Of a stretch of 64,000 nucleotides of DNA, positions 21,027-33,599 are shown piece after piece (position 1 is the first letter of the stretch; every line of letters starts with the position of its first letter). Both the position numbers and the translations under genes were made by a program. Location of the stretch: positions 930,001 to 994,000 of the forward strand of contig QCXZ01000086.1 in the NCBI GenBank assembly GCA_025024175.1, written 5' to 3'. The notes under the pieces were generated by a model. The model saw only the letters and a list, made by a program, of their open reading frames with translations. It was not told the DNA's origin and made no database searches. Origin of the DNA: Rhyzopertha dominica. Taxonomy: Eukaryota > Arthropoda > Insecta > Coleoptera > Bostrichidae.

Positions 21027-22879
21027 AAATTAAATAAATACAGAAATCTTAAAACGTTAATTTTAATCATGAGAACGGCTGACACAACAAAGCTTAATCC
21101 AAATATTTCTGCACGTACTTTGCGGAAATGCCCCGGTGTAGCAAACTAATTGAGTTATTCCCCCACATTCATCGAACTATATAATTGTAATGTTTATTTG
21201 CCCTGGTGCTTATGCATCCCCTCAATGTGTTGCGAAAACAATGTTGGAAAAGCATGTTAATCTGCATTACGCCGATTATACCGTCGGCAACGCTGAAACT
21301 ACACGTTCACCCATGTAATTGGTTCACTTTAGAAATCCGAATACCCATTTTNAAAGCTGCTCGTGTTTATGTACACGTAGGCTGGAAACAATCATCCGGA
21401 GCCCAGATAAAGTAACAAACAACAGCAGATGATGGTTCACTACTTATAGTGCACGGAACTTCCCTTTGATGGCAGATCTGATTTTACATGCTGGATGCGA
21501 ATGCGTATTTCGTTTTAAAGAAACGTGAAACTTCCGTCCCTATTAGAGACAATCGGTTTACATGGCTTGACTGAAACAATTTAGTTTGAAATAAAATCAA
21601 TCATGTCAATGTAGATAAAGTGAACGAGGAAAGTAATCGGATTCCCAGACATCGAGACCAGAAGAAATTGGAATATGCAAAATCCTCAATTTAAGGTTAA
21701 GTAATTAAATCAGCCCGTAATAGGAATAGCATTAATTTCAACTAATGGTACAAACGAGCAAGGACGGAAACGAGCTGGAGGGGAGCCTCATTCAATTAGG
21801 CTTCTTTATTTTCCCGTAATCGCTAGTGGAACTATTGCTGAACGTGCAACGCAATAGAGGATCTTGCGCACGCATATCTTAACATGTTGATGAAGTAAAC
21901 AACTAAACGCCCTATGCAGTTTTGTTGTTTGACATCACATGGTTTTTGAAATAAACGATTATGCTGTCATTCTAGTTTTTATTCGTTGAATTTTAGATTC
22001 AGTCAAAAATGCATAAAAATCCTGAACAGTTTATCATTATCTACTTCCTGGAGCGTCAGAAACAGTGGTATCAGATTAATGAATAACAATTAGCATTCAG
22101 AAAAATCAACTTCTTCATCGCTCTCGCTACTGGAGCAACATCTTCTGAATCCTGGCCTACCATTTGTGGATTTCTACATTTGTGTATCGAATTGTCTAAA
22201 AATCGTCTTATAATAAGATATTGGACATTTTTTGGTTAATAAAAACGAATTAAAATGCATTGAGACAGAAAAACAGATCTAGTACAAAATGGTATTCTCT
22301 GTGATGTTCTAAAATATATGGCATAGAATATAATTAGTTTACAATGGCCCAAAAGGGCTTACAAGTTAGGCCTGATTATGTTATCTGCGTTCTAATCTAT
22401 CTGATTTCACACTGCTGCTAAAGTCTCAGACTTAACATGTGCAACATCCAGTACTGACTTCTTTTCCATGTCTTTTATGTTTGAAATAACCTGGTACCTG
22501 TATTAGATATTAAATATTTCGTCGTGCAAATTATTACCACCTTATTTTGGAGTGTAAATATCGTGAGAACGGAAATAGTGCTAGCACATTTAGATGGAGG
22601 TCTATTGGAAAAAGAAACTTCAAACCAACTTATCAAGGTTGATATTATTACAAAATTAACCGCATCGAAACTGTTGTATTATGGATAACGTTGAATTCTT
22701 CTATACCAGGTACCACCATTGATATTTAATAGCTTGATACATATGTATAATGTATTCGCTTTGGAGTATGCCTGTTAGAAGACACCTTTACGTTACAAAA
22801 CAGAGGAAAACATACGATGCACGTATAGATTAATTAACTACATTTAATAGCAAAATATAGGACAAATAAAAAACATTAA
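21027..22879. other. Intergenic; GC-richer island 21080-21900
   Basis: The island shows no recognisable gene; from 21900 onward it is AT-rich. I found no gypsy LTR or continuation of pol. Confidence 0.35.
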
Positions 22880-23475
22880 GTTGGCAAGAAATATTAAATT
22901 TGATCGAGCAAATCAATCATCAATTTAGTTATAGCGTTTCGTTTCATCTTTTTATCATCCAATAGAAGAGGCTTGTTAAATCTGCTCAGTCTTACTGTTC
23001 TTTCGTCTAAATATTTCCAGACTATTTCAGGATTTTGCAGCTCGCGTTTACACCATTTATGTCATCCTTTTTAGTTATAATATCCTGGAACTTTGACTCA
23101 TTTACTGGTCCTATGTATAAAGACGAAGGCAAATTATTTTCATTGTCCCAATGAAACTGGACAATAATAATTTGTGGAATCAAATGCAGATAAGATAACA
23201 TTCCTTAGTTCATCATATACCACAATAAAAAACTCGTTTTCGATTGATGGAAGACTGTTATGGATTGAAAATGGAGCAAATTGTAAAGGGCCTCTTAAAG
23301 AAGGATTGTTAAGGCTTGGTGGTTCCATAGACGTTAGAGGGGAGCAGAAATACCTTTGAAACCAAAAGAAGCCTTGCTCCCCTTTCAAGTTGATCCGTTT
23401 CAGCATATTTTTCAGGCTTGGATGCCCAGTATATTGGGCATGCATAGCTTTCCATTCCAGAAGAAGAACAGGCAT
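22880..23475 (-). pseudogene. Unidentified broken coding sequence
   Basis: Three minus-strand segments follow one another in different frames, all with protein-like composition. The first (23475-23140, 111 codons) ends with ENEFFIVVYDELRNVILSAF. The second (about 23170-23040) has FHWDNENNLPSSLYIGPVNE and KFQDIITKKDDINGV. The third (about 23050-22890) has NPEIVWKYLDERTVRLSRF and KPLLLDDKKMKRNAITKLM. The shifts lie where segments overlap, as in a pseudogene broken by two indels. I do not recognise the family; a transposon-encoded or retrogene product is possible. No introns, tail or flanking repeats were identified. Confidence 0.5.
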
Positions 23476-25796
23476 GATGTAGCTACATCCCTTACAGGGT
23501 TGAATCTGGCGGTGGCCATTTTTATTGTTTAAGCATCACGAAGCGCCACTGGTGGCGTGAACGTGATTGCCAACAGAACGTGCCATCAGAACTTATCGAA
23601 CACTTGAGATTCGGCCACGGCCGGAAATGAAATCAAATTGTCTTAAAGGGAGACGGACGTCTAGCAATATTTAAGCTGACATCTAACGACTGAATATAAG
23701 TAAATCAAGAAGAAAAAAAATACGCTGGGTAACCCATTTACCGCGCGGCTCTGAAAGAAGTGGGTATTTATTAGATCCACTCACTGTGTTATTGACGTCA
23801 ACTGAATGATTCGGCCATCTGTTACCAACAAAGTAGTCTCGAAAGAACCAACAGCCATTCACCGAGGTGCTACGGTTTTTTTTTACCTTTAGTGTCTCGA
23901 GGGCAATTTCTCACACCGGTGTTTAATAAGAAAGTACATTATGAAACGGCTGCGCTTATTCTGTAACGTTATGCGCTTTTAGAAGGTGTAAGAGAGATTT
24001 TTGAATATCAAAGCGAATAAGTTTTTTTACTGGGAACAAGAGTGCCAAGCTCAAAAGATTTAACTTGGTTAGGGCTTTACATATGTTAATGTTTCACCAT
24101 CTCATTAGATAGCTACCATATTTCGTTTTGAAAACTCTTGTGATAATTTTAAAAGTTTCATATATGGGTGGCTGTTTCTCTCAAAGAGAGGGATAGTTAA
24201 AAAATACTCCTCAAAATAAAAATTATGCTATCTGTTTCAACGTTTTATTCGAATTTACTTCTTTGTTCTTTCACACCTTTTGAATGTGTCAATAAGTAGG
24301 TGTTTTCTTATTTTTTTCCAAATCTAAGAATATGAAATATGCAGCAACTTAGCCATTGATTTTTAACTTCTTATTGTTTTTATTGAAAAAAAGTTATGTG
24401 AATATCCACTCAGTAGTGTAGTTTTAAAATTAAAGTACACATTCCAAATAAAGGATCAGGCATTTTTAAATTTTACGAACAAAGATGCTTCATGAGCCGA
24501 TTAGGTACAAAGTGAAAATGCTTGATTTCGCTTATTACATAAGTATTATCATAGTTAACTCTACTAACAGATGAGTAGCACTTACCTTTCGTCGTTTTTA
24601 AAGAGCGTAACATTCGCTTACACGCCATTAATCGAAATCGATCACTAACAAGGTTTTAAGTGGTACAATGCCTTCACTGCTGATATATAGTAAGTAATCG
24701 AATTTTTGCAATGTTCGTACGAGCAGAGCTACAAAAGTTCTGCAAAAAAAGAAGGTTAAAGATATAGCATTTTAAATTTTTAATTATAATTGCATCCGGA
24801 ACGGAATTCGCTTTGTCGAAAAAAATGTGTTTTTTTAATTAAGAAGTCTTTAAGCGATTCGTCAGCAGAACCTGCTATTTTTGAGTTGGATCGTGTCGGT
24901 TTTGACAATAATAGAGTTGACATGAGGCTTACTCAAAATCATATCTGCTCTCCTAACACAATTAGTTATTATTATTAGATATCATAGCTATAGCAAAGCC
25001 CAACTTCAGCCGTTTAAAATGTAAGAAGTAAATTTATGGTTGCTATTATTTAAGTACAAATTACAATGCTTCAATTTACATTATAATTATGTTCAAAAGT
25101 ATCACCATTAATAATAAAACTGCACAAGTTACTGTCAACTAGTAACAGTTCTATTGTCCAATTCTTATTTCCTTCGTTTGTTTTTGAAAAAAAGTTGATC
25201 AAAAGAACACAAAAGAACATTTCCGGTAGTCATAACCAACTATAACTTACCTTTAAAAAAAGCACAAGTTTGCGTCATAACTCGAATGCATGAATATGAA
25301 ATTTGATAGGAAGAAGCCCAAATTAAATTAATAAAGTTACACAAAGCATAATGCGCACATTGCCATATTGAAAATTTGCTATAAAGCTTGTTTAAATATT
25401 GTTTTCTTATCTATTTATTGTTTAAGTAATTTATAGAGTATTTTAAAAGATCCTGTTTCCATTAAGTTTCTATGTATACTGTGGAAAATATTCGCCTTTC
25501 TGGCTGTCTTCTGTTTGGATATCCCAGTTAACGCCCTTTCATTCGTAAAACCATTCATGATTTTGAAAGATAAAAATAAAATTTCCAAAGTGTGTAATAG
25601 TCACTATCACGATATCGCGATATAGAAATGCAAAAGAATAAACAAATCACCAAAGAAATTCGTTTTCTAGGTGACAGTTAACAAAGTAAACAAACTTTTA
25701 TTTCATGCCTAATTGATGATATTATTTGTGCTCGTTATTTGGTAGTATAAATCTTTGTTCTTATTTTAGGACAAAGCGGTACACTTTAGACATTTT
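23476..25796. other. Intergenic; GC-richer island 23480-23960, then AT-rich
   Basis: No gene was recognised in the island. 23960-25796 is AT-rich; its short frames have no motifs. Confidence 0.35.
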
Positions 25797-25797
25797 T

Positions 25798-25800
25798 ATT

Positions 25801-25831
<31 letters not shown>

Positions 25832-25832
25832 T
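25798..25832. repeat. (TTTA)n microsatellite, element tail
   Basis: About nine tandem TTTA units; it forms the 3' tail of the minus-strand non-LTR copy. Confidence 0.9.
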
Positions 25833-26204
25833 ACATATATAAATATACATATATACAAATATACATATCCAAAGTCAGTACTACAGTACTGGTAACAGGG
25901 CCTATCAAAAACAACACATGAAATAGATACAATAGGAATTACTGAATACTGCCTAACAGTGTATGTTAACAAAAGTAACACTTTTCATAGGTCATACATT
26001 ACAAACTTCTTAAGGCTATGACAAAACTTATTATAGTTTGTACTTTGAACATTATAATTGTGAAAGTCTTTTACATGGAAGAGTTTGTGTATTGCTTTTT
26101 AGCATTAAATGTTTTAACTTATTTATGAGATTAGCTTGTTTTGCCAATTTTAGTTTTTCTATAATAAGTAATTTTGTGTTTTTATATACTAATTCAGTTG
26201 AGAC

Positions 26205-26405
26205 TTAATAGTTAATTTGAAAGAGAAATTTTACAACTTTATTCTGGCATCTCTGGAGTTTCTGTATCATATAATTTGGGGCATTACCCCAACAAGGTAT
26301 CAAATATCGTAAATGTGGCTCTATAAAACTATTGTATAGAATATGTCTTACTGTTTCATTTAAGAAATATGAACTTCTCCTAATAGCTCCCACCATGGAA
26401 GACAA
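26205..26405 (-). pseudogene. Jockey-like RT C-terminal segment
   Basis: 66 codons of the larger frame described for this element; the FIEPHLRYLIPCWGN block is the diagnostic part. The true frame extends upstream to about 26460 without a stop. Confidence 0.88.
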
Positions 26406-26470
26406 TTTTCTAATATTATGTTCAATGTGGGTGTTCCAATCTATATTACTCGTAATATGTATGAGAATGA

Positions 26471-27806
26471 AAGAACATGAGAAATAATACCATTTTTGTT
26501 TATTTTAAATGGTTCTTGAAGACAGTTAGGTGAGATTATTGAAAATCCGTCTGTACAAAAAGTTATGGCAAAAACAAGAAAAGTGTCTTAGCTTAACTGT
26601 CAGTGATATCTAAGCTACAATCTTTAAAATGAAGTCACTTATGTACCCAACAAACATATCATGCCGAGTATAATCAAAATTTTCAAAATAGTTTTTACCA
26701 AAAATGTCTGTATCTAGGGGCTATGTTTATATGAAAAAATCTTCTTATTTTTAGTAATAAAATCCGTGGTTAAACTGTTGCGCGCAATAACGGTCCGTAT
26801 AAACGAAGAGTCAGTATGAGCCAGAAACAATAATGTAGCTACTTCTAGTTTTTCTTTAATAAAACCCTGGGAATGGACGCGATAAATCGTCATTCTGGCC
26901 GTTTAACCGCGAACAATCGCGTCTTAATACGTCCATTCTTGCTTTCCATCTTTCAAAGTCTAATTATGAACATTACGGGACGGTAAATTCCCCCAGATCC
27001 ATAATGCTGACCATTGTCCAGCACATTTGAACCTAGCCCGCATATAGACGGCAACGTCTTTCAAATTTTATGAGCCAGAAAATGTAATTTTCCTTAGGAT
27101 CCGCCATGGGTAGATACGGATAGCCTTTATGGCTTTCAGCGTTTAAAGCGAGCTTGGCGCCGGCTTTCCCAACTTTTCAGCCGCACCTTTGCATGGACTG
27201 CAAACAAAGCTATAATCCGTATATCAGCGGCTATAATGCGTGCGGTATTTCACATCAAAGGTTGAATAGGTGTACGGTGGGTGTGGTTCCTTCAAACTGT
27301 TGGCCAATAAAGTCGGCGGTTTGGACGGCAGGAAACTATTTTCAGAAATATGTGAACCCCCTGGGCGCAACTCGGCTACATGCCGAGGTAATTAAGGCGG
27401 TTTCCTACAGCGGACGACGTACTGTATATAATATGGACCACTTGTGTTCGACTAATAATCGAGTACGTGATTAAGCCTAAATAAAAACACTAGCTAATAA
27501 ATAATTACATCGTATACCTTTCTGCAGCTTAATATGAGCATACATATGAGTTTTCCAAAGCTTGCATACTAAACTAAGAAGAGTTGCACATAGTTAAAAG
27601 TGTGGAAGAATTCAAATTTTTAATTTAATTACATTATCCCTTTTATGAAATTAGTTCGCTATCGTTGCAGGATTTTCGGGACTGCTAAATAATGCGTTGT
27701 TTCTGGGATATTCTGTTGACTATGTTCAGTATGTTTAAGTTGATTTATTACGTCTAAAACATTATAAGGCTGATAATAGAATGCAGCTTTCATGGCCGTT
27801 ACTCTT
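26471..27806. other. Intergenic; GC-richer island 26860-27475
   Basis: The island includes a 106-codon + frame (27154-27474). Its translation has no recognised domain and its composition looks like non-coding sequence read through. The island has TAATTA-type blocks (near 27390), as often seen in regulatory DNA, but this is not specific. Confidence 0.3.
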
Positions 27807-27840
27807 AACGTTTCGCCCATCATATTGTCGGCTTCTTCAG
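27807..27840 (-). ncRNA. Hammerhead-like motif
   Basis: The minus strand reads CTGAAGAAGCC, an AT-rich loop, GGGCGAAACGTT. It has the same design as the PLE-associated copy at 10.6 kb (core, G/C stem, GAAAC, GTN). Confidence 0.35.
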
Positions 27841-29224
27841 AAGGAATCTGTCAGTCAGATATTTGCCGTAAAATTATCTTCAAAATGCGTTGACCAATGA
27901 TGTCTGTCCAAACCTTTCAGGATGGATTTTCTCGTTCCCAATAACGACAATTCTGACGACAGACTATGCGGTTTTTGCTCAGAAACCATAATATTTTTTT
28001 AAGAGTTGGGTCTTAATCAAACTTGTCAGGATGGTATTTCTGAAATTCATAGTTCTATCGGGTTTCATAACGATAAAATTTTTCTTTTGAATAAAGTACG
28101 TCCTTATTTAATTGGGGTAATCGTATAAGTGTAAAACAGTAAATTGTGCACTATGAAGTCAGTTTTGGTGTTCTATGTTAAAGAATTAACATATATCCTC
28201 ATGACTCCAGAGTCTAGAGTTACGCGATTGGTATCAATAGACAAAAAGTTATCATTTGTAATTGCAGCATCTGTAGATTCTGAATTTTTCAGTTTCACCG
28301 TGATAATAACTAATCTACGGGATTTTTTGATATCTTCAGCTCTAATATTAGATCTAGAAGTGTAAGGACAATAATGCTTGCATCCCAGTGTATAGTTGCA
28401 ATTAATATCTAAGCACGTATAAGTCTGTTGGGAATACATTCTTTGGCTAATGCATTATCGTTTAGCTGATAACTTGAATACCTAATCCAATTAATTTTGT
28501 GATAAGCTGTCGTGTCGGATATTCGCACTCAACATGTTTACGCACAGCAGTGTTGCGTACAAGAATCCTTAATTTGCATGAGGGGATGCGTATATCATTT
28601 GAGCTGAAGTCGGTGGCTTGTTTCTCGGCGAATTAGCTCAAATAAAACAGCAATAAATCAACTTCAGGAGGTGTTTTGTAAATTCCGCGGAGTGCACGGG
28701 CAAAACAATAAACGCGTACATCAAGAATGACAGGCGAATAGAATATTCACAGTCGGGTTTAAAAATATCCTCATAAAACGAGCTTTACAACGGCCGTGTT
28801 TGCGAGCAAAGGGAGATCCTTAGACTTTAGGCAATCGTTCGTGAAAAGGTAAACCCCCGACGTTTTATAGAACATTGTGTAAAACTATTCCCTCGATTGT
28901 TGGGAGGAGCGAGTTATTTCGTAAAGAGTTCATGCTCCGCGGTGCCTGATAATATCGCATGCGGTTTCAGCCGCGGGCTGCAAAGTGCATGAACGAACTG
29001 CAACTGCACTAATGCGAAGGAAAAAGACGAACGTGTTTCCATATGTAACAGTATACTGATAGCGTTAGTTACAGAACGTGCTGCTAAGTGACTGAATTAC
29101 ACAACTTCGATGCAACTAAATACCCTGAAACTGAAGACCACCAACTAGTCGGGTAGCATTTCGGAAATGCGGCCCTGAGGCTGGAACAGTGGGCTGCAAT
29201 GGATTTATTATATTGTATTAAGGT
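27841..29224. other. Intergenic; GC-richer island 28500-29200
   Basis: 28500-29200 is one of the clearest GC-richer islands and has no coding frame of note. It could be regulatory. The flanking DNA is AT-rich. Confidence 0.35.
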
Positions 29225-29345
29225 TGCTAGACAGAATTTATTGAAGTAACGGTAGCCTCCATTATTTTCTACGCACTTCTTCCACCGTTTAGGTAATGCT
29301 CAAAGATCACATCACAATTCTGTGATATCCTAAGAAGTCTAATCA
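29225..29345 (-). mobile_element. Mariner-type transposase C-terminal scrap
   Basis: The minus strand encodes ALPKRWKKCVENNGGYRYFNK, the very characteristic end of mariner transposases (LPxRWxKCVxxxGxYF). Only about 30 codons remain, and no terminal inverted repeat was found nearby. Confidence 0.75.
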
Positions 29346-29493
29346 TAAGATTAAAAAGTAATCATCGTAATATGTTTGTTTTACAGGGTTTTGAGTGGAA
29401 AGTTCTATTCCATATAATATGCAGAGCCCTTCTGACAGACAGGACACATATCAACACGTCTCCAAACAACAGGATATACTGAAGATTTCAATA

Positions 29494-31015
29494 TTAGATT
29501 GATAAGTAAAACAATGTGGATACAAAAACCAGAGCAAAATCTTTTAGAATGAAATTGGGAATTCTATCTTGTCCAGTAATACAGGTATTCTTTGCCCTTT
29601 TCAAAGCAGAATAAACTTCATCTTCTGTATTACATTTTATATACAATGTACCGAACGCTTGTGTCTTAATAAAAGGAAGACCACTATTATCACCGTTGTT
29701 GGATACGGTATATTTCATATCTAGCGGAATTCTAGAAGTTTTCTTCTTGCGATGAACCAATTATCAGAATTTACGAGGATCCATTGAGGTTACACATACT
29801 GATTTTCCTAGAAAGACCGTATCTTTGGAAAATTATCTTGTTTACAAAACTGTAAATACAGTAAAATTTATAGGCAAGTGTATATCACAATTTTCATCCA
29901 GAACTCATATTTGGCCCTTGCAAATGACCTCTAATAAGTCGTTGTCAAATGGTTTCCAAGCTTAATTAATGCCATGTGCGTTTTGAAGCTGTAACTGTAA
30001 CATTCTTGTTGTTACGAATCGTTGCCTTAGGGTGGATATAGCTTTAAAAGACTATCTTGGTCAAGATGATTCATAACACGATTTCTGCTTAGTTCAGCCT
30101 TTTCCTATAAAGATTGTTCAACTAACTACTGTTATATGGAATCACATCAGAATCTGTCATATACTTGGTGATAACTCTAACTTTTGTACCAAATTTTTAA
30201 ATTCACATTACATTGTAACAATTAATACAAATAAAACAAAAAATAATTTAATATAAGTTTTAGGAATCCAATATAAGCATTATCAGCACGAATTAAAACC
30301 AGGTTTGTTAAAAATGCAATTAAATATATTTCAGTTTATTTAAATGAAACTTAATTTGGTTAAAATATTATAAGTAGTCGGTTAATTCTTGAGAGCAATG
30401 CACTGGCAATTTAAGAAGGTTGGCTTCACGCATAATGCTGAGGCATTTGTCATCCTGAGTTTTAATAATGTTAGTTATCCATCGAGTCTCTTTCCCTGGG
30501 GAGTAAAAATTACTACAATTGTATCTTTAGCACTTACACATATGAACTCGCAGCTTAAATTTCTAAAGCTTCTGGTGTGAGAAGTTGATACTGTACCTAA
30601 AAGCGCATCGGTTATTGCATTAGTCTTTGATGTGCGTTAATTCTGAATCAGAAATCGTGCTCCTATTAGTAGAACTATGAAATATGTTCTTTTGGTACTT
30701 CGTATGATATTATACATTGTGGATGACGGATCTTTATTCTCCTAAATAAAATGTATCAACTTATTTTTTGTTAAACGCGAGAACGATGCAGCTGAATGCG
30801 CTTCACCTAACTGAGTTCATCAATAACGGAATTAGTAATAAAGGGGCTTTGTATGATCAGTGTACATAGAAAACATATAAATAATTTGGGTCTTTATTTC
30901 ACAGAAGATGTTGTAAGTCGTCTTGCAGGCCACGAAGATTATTCATGGAATGAATACTTCATTAATTACTTAAGCTTTGCTCTCCCCCTGGACCAAAAGC
31001 TGGGTACGCCCATAT
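29494..31015 (-). mobile_element. Jockey-like element, middle part (copy A of an inverted pair)
   Basis: The lower end (29494-29760, 88 codons) has RKKKTSRIPLDMKY and NTEDEVYSALKRAKN, then ITGQDRIPNFILKDFA, the linker and first RT block of jockey-like ORF2 (KxxKKKTSRIP...; TGPDGIPNxxLKxCA). The upstream part to about 31015 matches 36035-37125 in inverted orientation at roughly 90% identity. It carries only faint coding similarity, such as CEFICVSAKDTIVVIFTP (endonuclease-like) near 30500. About 190 bp of A (near 29945-30105) is absent from copy B. Confidence 0.75.
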
Positions 31016-31204
31016 GCACATCTTCAAGAAAAGACCAATCTATTTCCGATAACAAAAGCAGCGAAATTTGCGCGTTTACAATTGTAACAGTTATAAGGAC
31101 GATTCATAGGAAATCTACGGTTGTCGATCGATTGTTCAAAAGATACCGAGGCAATCAACAGCGGATGATACGAGTCTTCAATCAGATATTAAAATCCGAA
31201 AATC

Positions 31205-31456
31205 AAAATTAGAAAACACTAAATCCAACAAACGCTCCTGCTGATTAACTACAGCATTCAGATGTTTAACATCAAGAAAATTATTTTAGATTACGACATA
31301 TCTGCCCATAAAATCGTTCACGTGTACTGGAGTATTAAAATCGCCCATTATAATTCTACTGCATCTATGAAACTCATTATAAGTGCTCAGGACATTGAAA
31401 AATAATTTACAATCTACATATGAAGCGCTGGATGGGATATACACGATTTTAATTGT
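31205..31456 (-). pseudogene. Jockey-like endonuclease fragment
   Basis: The minus strand reads KIVYIPSSASYVDCKLFFNV, RIIMGDFNTPVHVNDF, a stop, and QQERLLDLVFSNFDF. GDFNxP is the endonuclease active-site motif, and LLDLVxSN is the later conserved block of the same domain, so the order is right over 84 codons. It lies upstream, in element orientation, of copy A and may be the same insertion, although copy A seems to repeat earlier endonuclease sequence, so a nested or rearranged structure is likely. Confidence 0.75.
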
Positions 31457-32574
31457 TTTGATTCAAATCACTGCTGGGGTACATTTTCCATATTTATACC
31501 TCTTAGCCTTTCGCAATTAAACTTGCTGTTCCACGTGTCTTTGGTACAAGTCACATTGGCACATTTTAAGAGTAGAGTTTTACTAGTTCCGCGTAGATAC
31601 TATAAAAGGCGAGAACCATCCATACCACAGAACGAGCGTTCAAATTCAAGTTTTACTAACTTACTAACTGCTTTGTCTTTAAGGACACTAATTTGATAAA
31701 ACCTAAACTTGCTTGCTTCAAGCGAATAAAATTCATTGTGCGCTTCCAAGGTCTATGGCTTACGTGGACTATTGCCGAATTCCTTCCATTTCTCCGAGAT
31801 TCCCTGAATTCATCGCGGCCACGATCCTTTTATTCTAATTTTAGTGGGATATTATACCGAAATAGCAAGCAATGACAGACATTCAGTGGAAAACAAGGGC
31901 CCTCGTGGTACCCTTGACAAAAGGTAACGGCAGTAACATACTTACGTATTTAGTGACCTTTAAAAGCTTCTCATTTGATACGGACGTCACATTCCTGAAA
32001 GTGACAAGTCGTTTTTCTACCGCACGTTCAATTATTCGTAGTTCACTGCAACACATTGGGCTTTGGCGGTAATTTAGGGGAAAATCACGACAAAAACCAT
32101 AAAATCCTTTAGCTGCCTGCGTCCCGGAAGTCATTACTTACATTAAAAACTAGTTAGGAGTTCCGGGGAGATTGAACGCGGCCAGATTATCTAAGGGTCA
32201 AATGGGAAATTAGGATGCTCGGAAATTCCCATATAGAAAATCTAGTCGGAAAATTGCCTTCCCGTTACCTGGCGCCTCCTTTCCGTTTTGCATACTTAAC
32301 ACAAGCTAGTCCTTCCTTTACAACGTGAAAAATGCTCTTCTGGATATTATGATGCAGACCCACTTACATTTCTTATCGCTAATGCGAGTAACCCATAAAC
32401 TTATCTAACTAAACGCCTTTTTGATGCCGGTGTAAATGTCCTCGCCATGTCGGTGAAACAGCTGTTATGTTATCCATGTCACGGATTATATGAAGCCGGA
32501 ACTACCATAACGTGAACAACTATATTTGGAGTTTTGAGGGAGTTGATTCCAAAAATAATATTTATATATCTGGC
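31457..32574. other. Intergenic; GC-richer island 31580-32430
   Basis: The island shows overlapping frames on both strands (31693-31875 and 31872-32072 on +, 31883-32134 on -), none with a known motif. No function can be assigned. Confidence 0.3.
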
Positions 32575-32608
32575 AAAGTTTCGACCATCTTCTTTAGGCC
32601 TAACTCAG
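32575..32608 (-). ncRNA. Hammerhead-like motif
   Basis: The minus strand reads CTGAGTTAGGCC, AAAGAAGAT, GGTCGAAAC. The GGCC/GGTC stem and the trailing GAAAC follow the same design as the others, but the core is more diverged. Confidence 0.25.
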
Positions 32609-33174
32609 GCTAGTCATTTTGATTTGTTTGTTTTGACATTAGCATGCTTTATTATTCGTGGCCATGCGGGTCATTTTTACTTTTTTAATATAACATCGTA
32701 ACAGTCTATATTATATTTTATCTTTTTTTTACAAGATATTAACAAGAAATATCGTCAATTAAAAGTGATTATGGTTAAAATAATTTGCAACAACAACAGG
32801 AAATTGGCAGCTAGCAGGAACTTACTAGTGGAATTAAAAGTACGTTTCATTTAATTAATATAACAATTAAAATGTTTTAAGCTATTGTCAGAATTAGAAC
32901 ATTGGGTGGAAAAGATGGGAGACAACATGGTATGCATGTCACTTTTTACAAATATTTTTTTTTAGACCTTTGATTTGAATTGTTACTAGTTTAACTTTTA
33001 ATACTATCATTTTACTTTTAAGCGATGAAACACACCTCTTTTACATACCATCGTAAACTGCAGTGCACAATTAGAGACTCTAAGTGTGGGAGGCAACCAC
33101 ATATATAAAAGATGATATTGATTACAATTGTGATGATATTGATTTTGGAGATTGTAATCTAGTATCAGTTCCTT
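32609..33174. other. AT-rich, nothing recognised
   Basis: Very AT-rich spacer ahead of the RTE-like 3' end. Confidence 0.4.
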
Positions 33175-33228
33175 TTTTTACCCATAGGGTGTAAAGGTAT
33201 GCAGTGTCTATCACTCGTTTACTGGCTT

Positions 33229-33579
33229 TTATATTATTTTCTTCCACTTAGTCCTGTCCTTTGCTATTCTTTTAGCTTCGTCCCGGGTGAGGTTTCTCTT
33301 CCTCAAGGCCTCGGCCACTGTCATGTTCCATGTCTTCTGCGGTCTTCCTCTTCTTTTCTTTCCTTGTACTTTTGCCTCCCACACTAGTTTTGTTGGTCTT
33401 TCCTCATTCATTCTCACCAAGTGCCCGAACCACTTTAATTTAGTCTCTTCCATAGTTTGTTTAATCGACTCTATTTCCACTTCTTCTCTGATTCTGTCGA
33501 TTCTAGTCACCCCTTTAAGACGTCTCAAGTATTTCATCTCTGTTACCTGCAGTCTACTTAAAAGTCTATCACTTAACAC
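33229..33579 (-). pseudogene. RTE-like C-terminal domain
   Basis: 116 codons from just after SESWV to the natural stop: RIDRIREEVEIESI, KLKWFGHLVRMNEER and GRPQKTWNMTVAEAL. The plus-strand frames at the same place are shadows. Confidence 0.9.
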
Positions 33580-33599
33580 CCAACTTTCACTACCATATG

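Larger units (their letters stand above)
25797..26470 (-). mobile_element. 5'-truncated non-LTR element with (TTTA)n tail
   Basis: On the minus strand the frame from about 26460 reads SNIDWNTHIEHNIRKLSSMV, AIRRSSYFLNETVRHILYNS, FIEPHLRYLIPCWGNAP and QKLQRCQNKVVKFLF, the standard thumb/C-terminal block of jockey-like RTs. After one in-frame stop it continues with TELVYKNTKLLIIEKLKLA and LPCKRLSQL. A 3' UTR leads to a (TTTA)n run at 25798-25832 on +, which is the poly-TAAA-type tail in element orientation. Only the last ~0.65 kb of the element was inserted or survives. Confidence 0.88.

Noticed and set aside
27154..27474. 106-codon plus ORF as a gene
   Set aside because: No domain, no start context, no splice signals and a composition expected for a GC-richer island.
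30389..30580. 63-codon ORF conserved between inverted copies A and B, as a real small gene
   Set aside because: About a fifth of residues differ at about 90% DNA identity, which is what unconstrained sequence shows. The strand is also antisense to the element.
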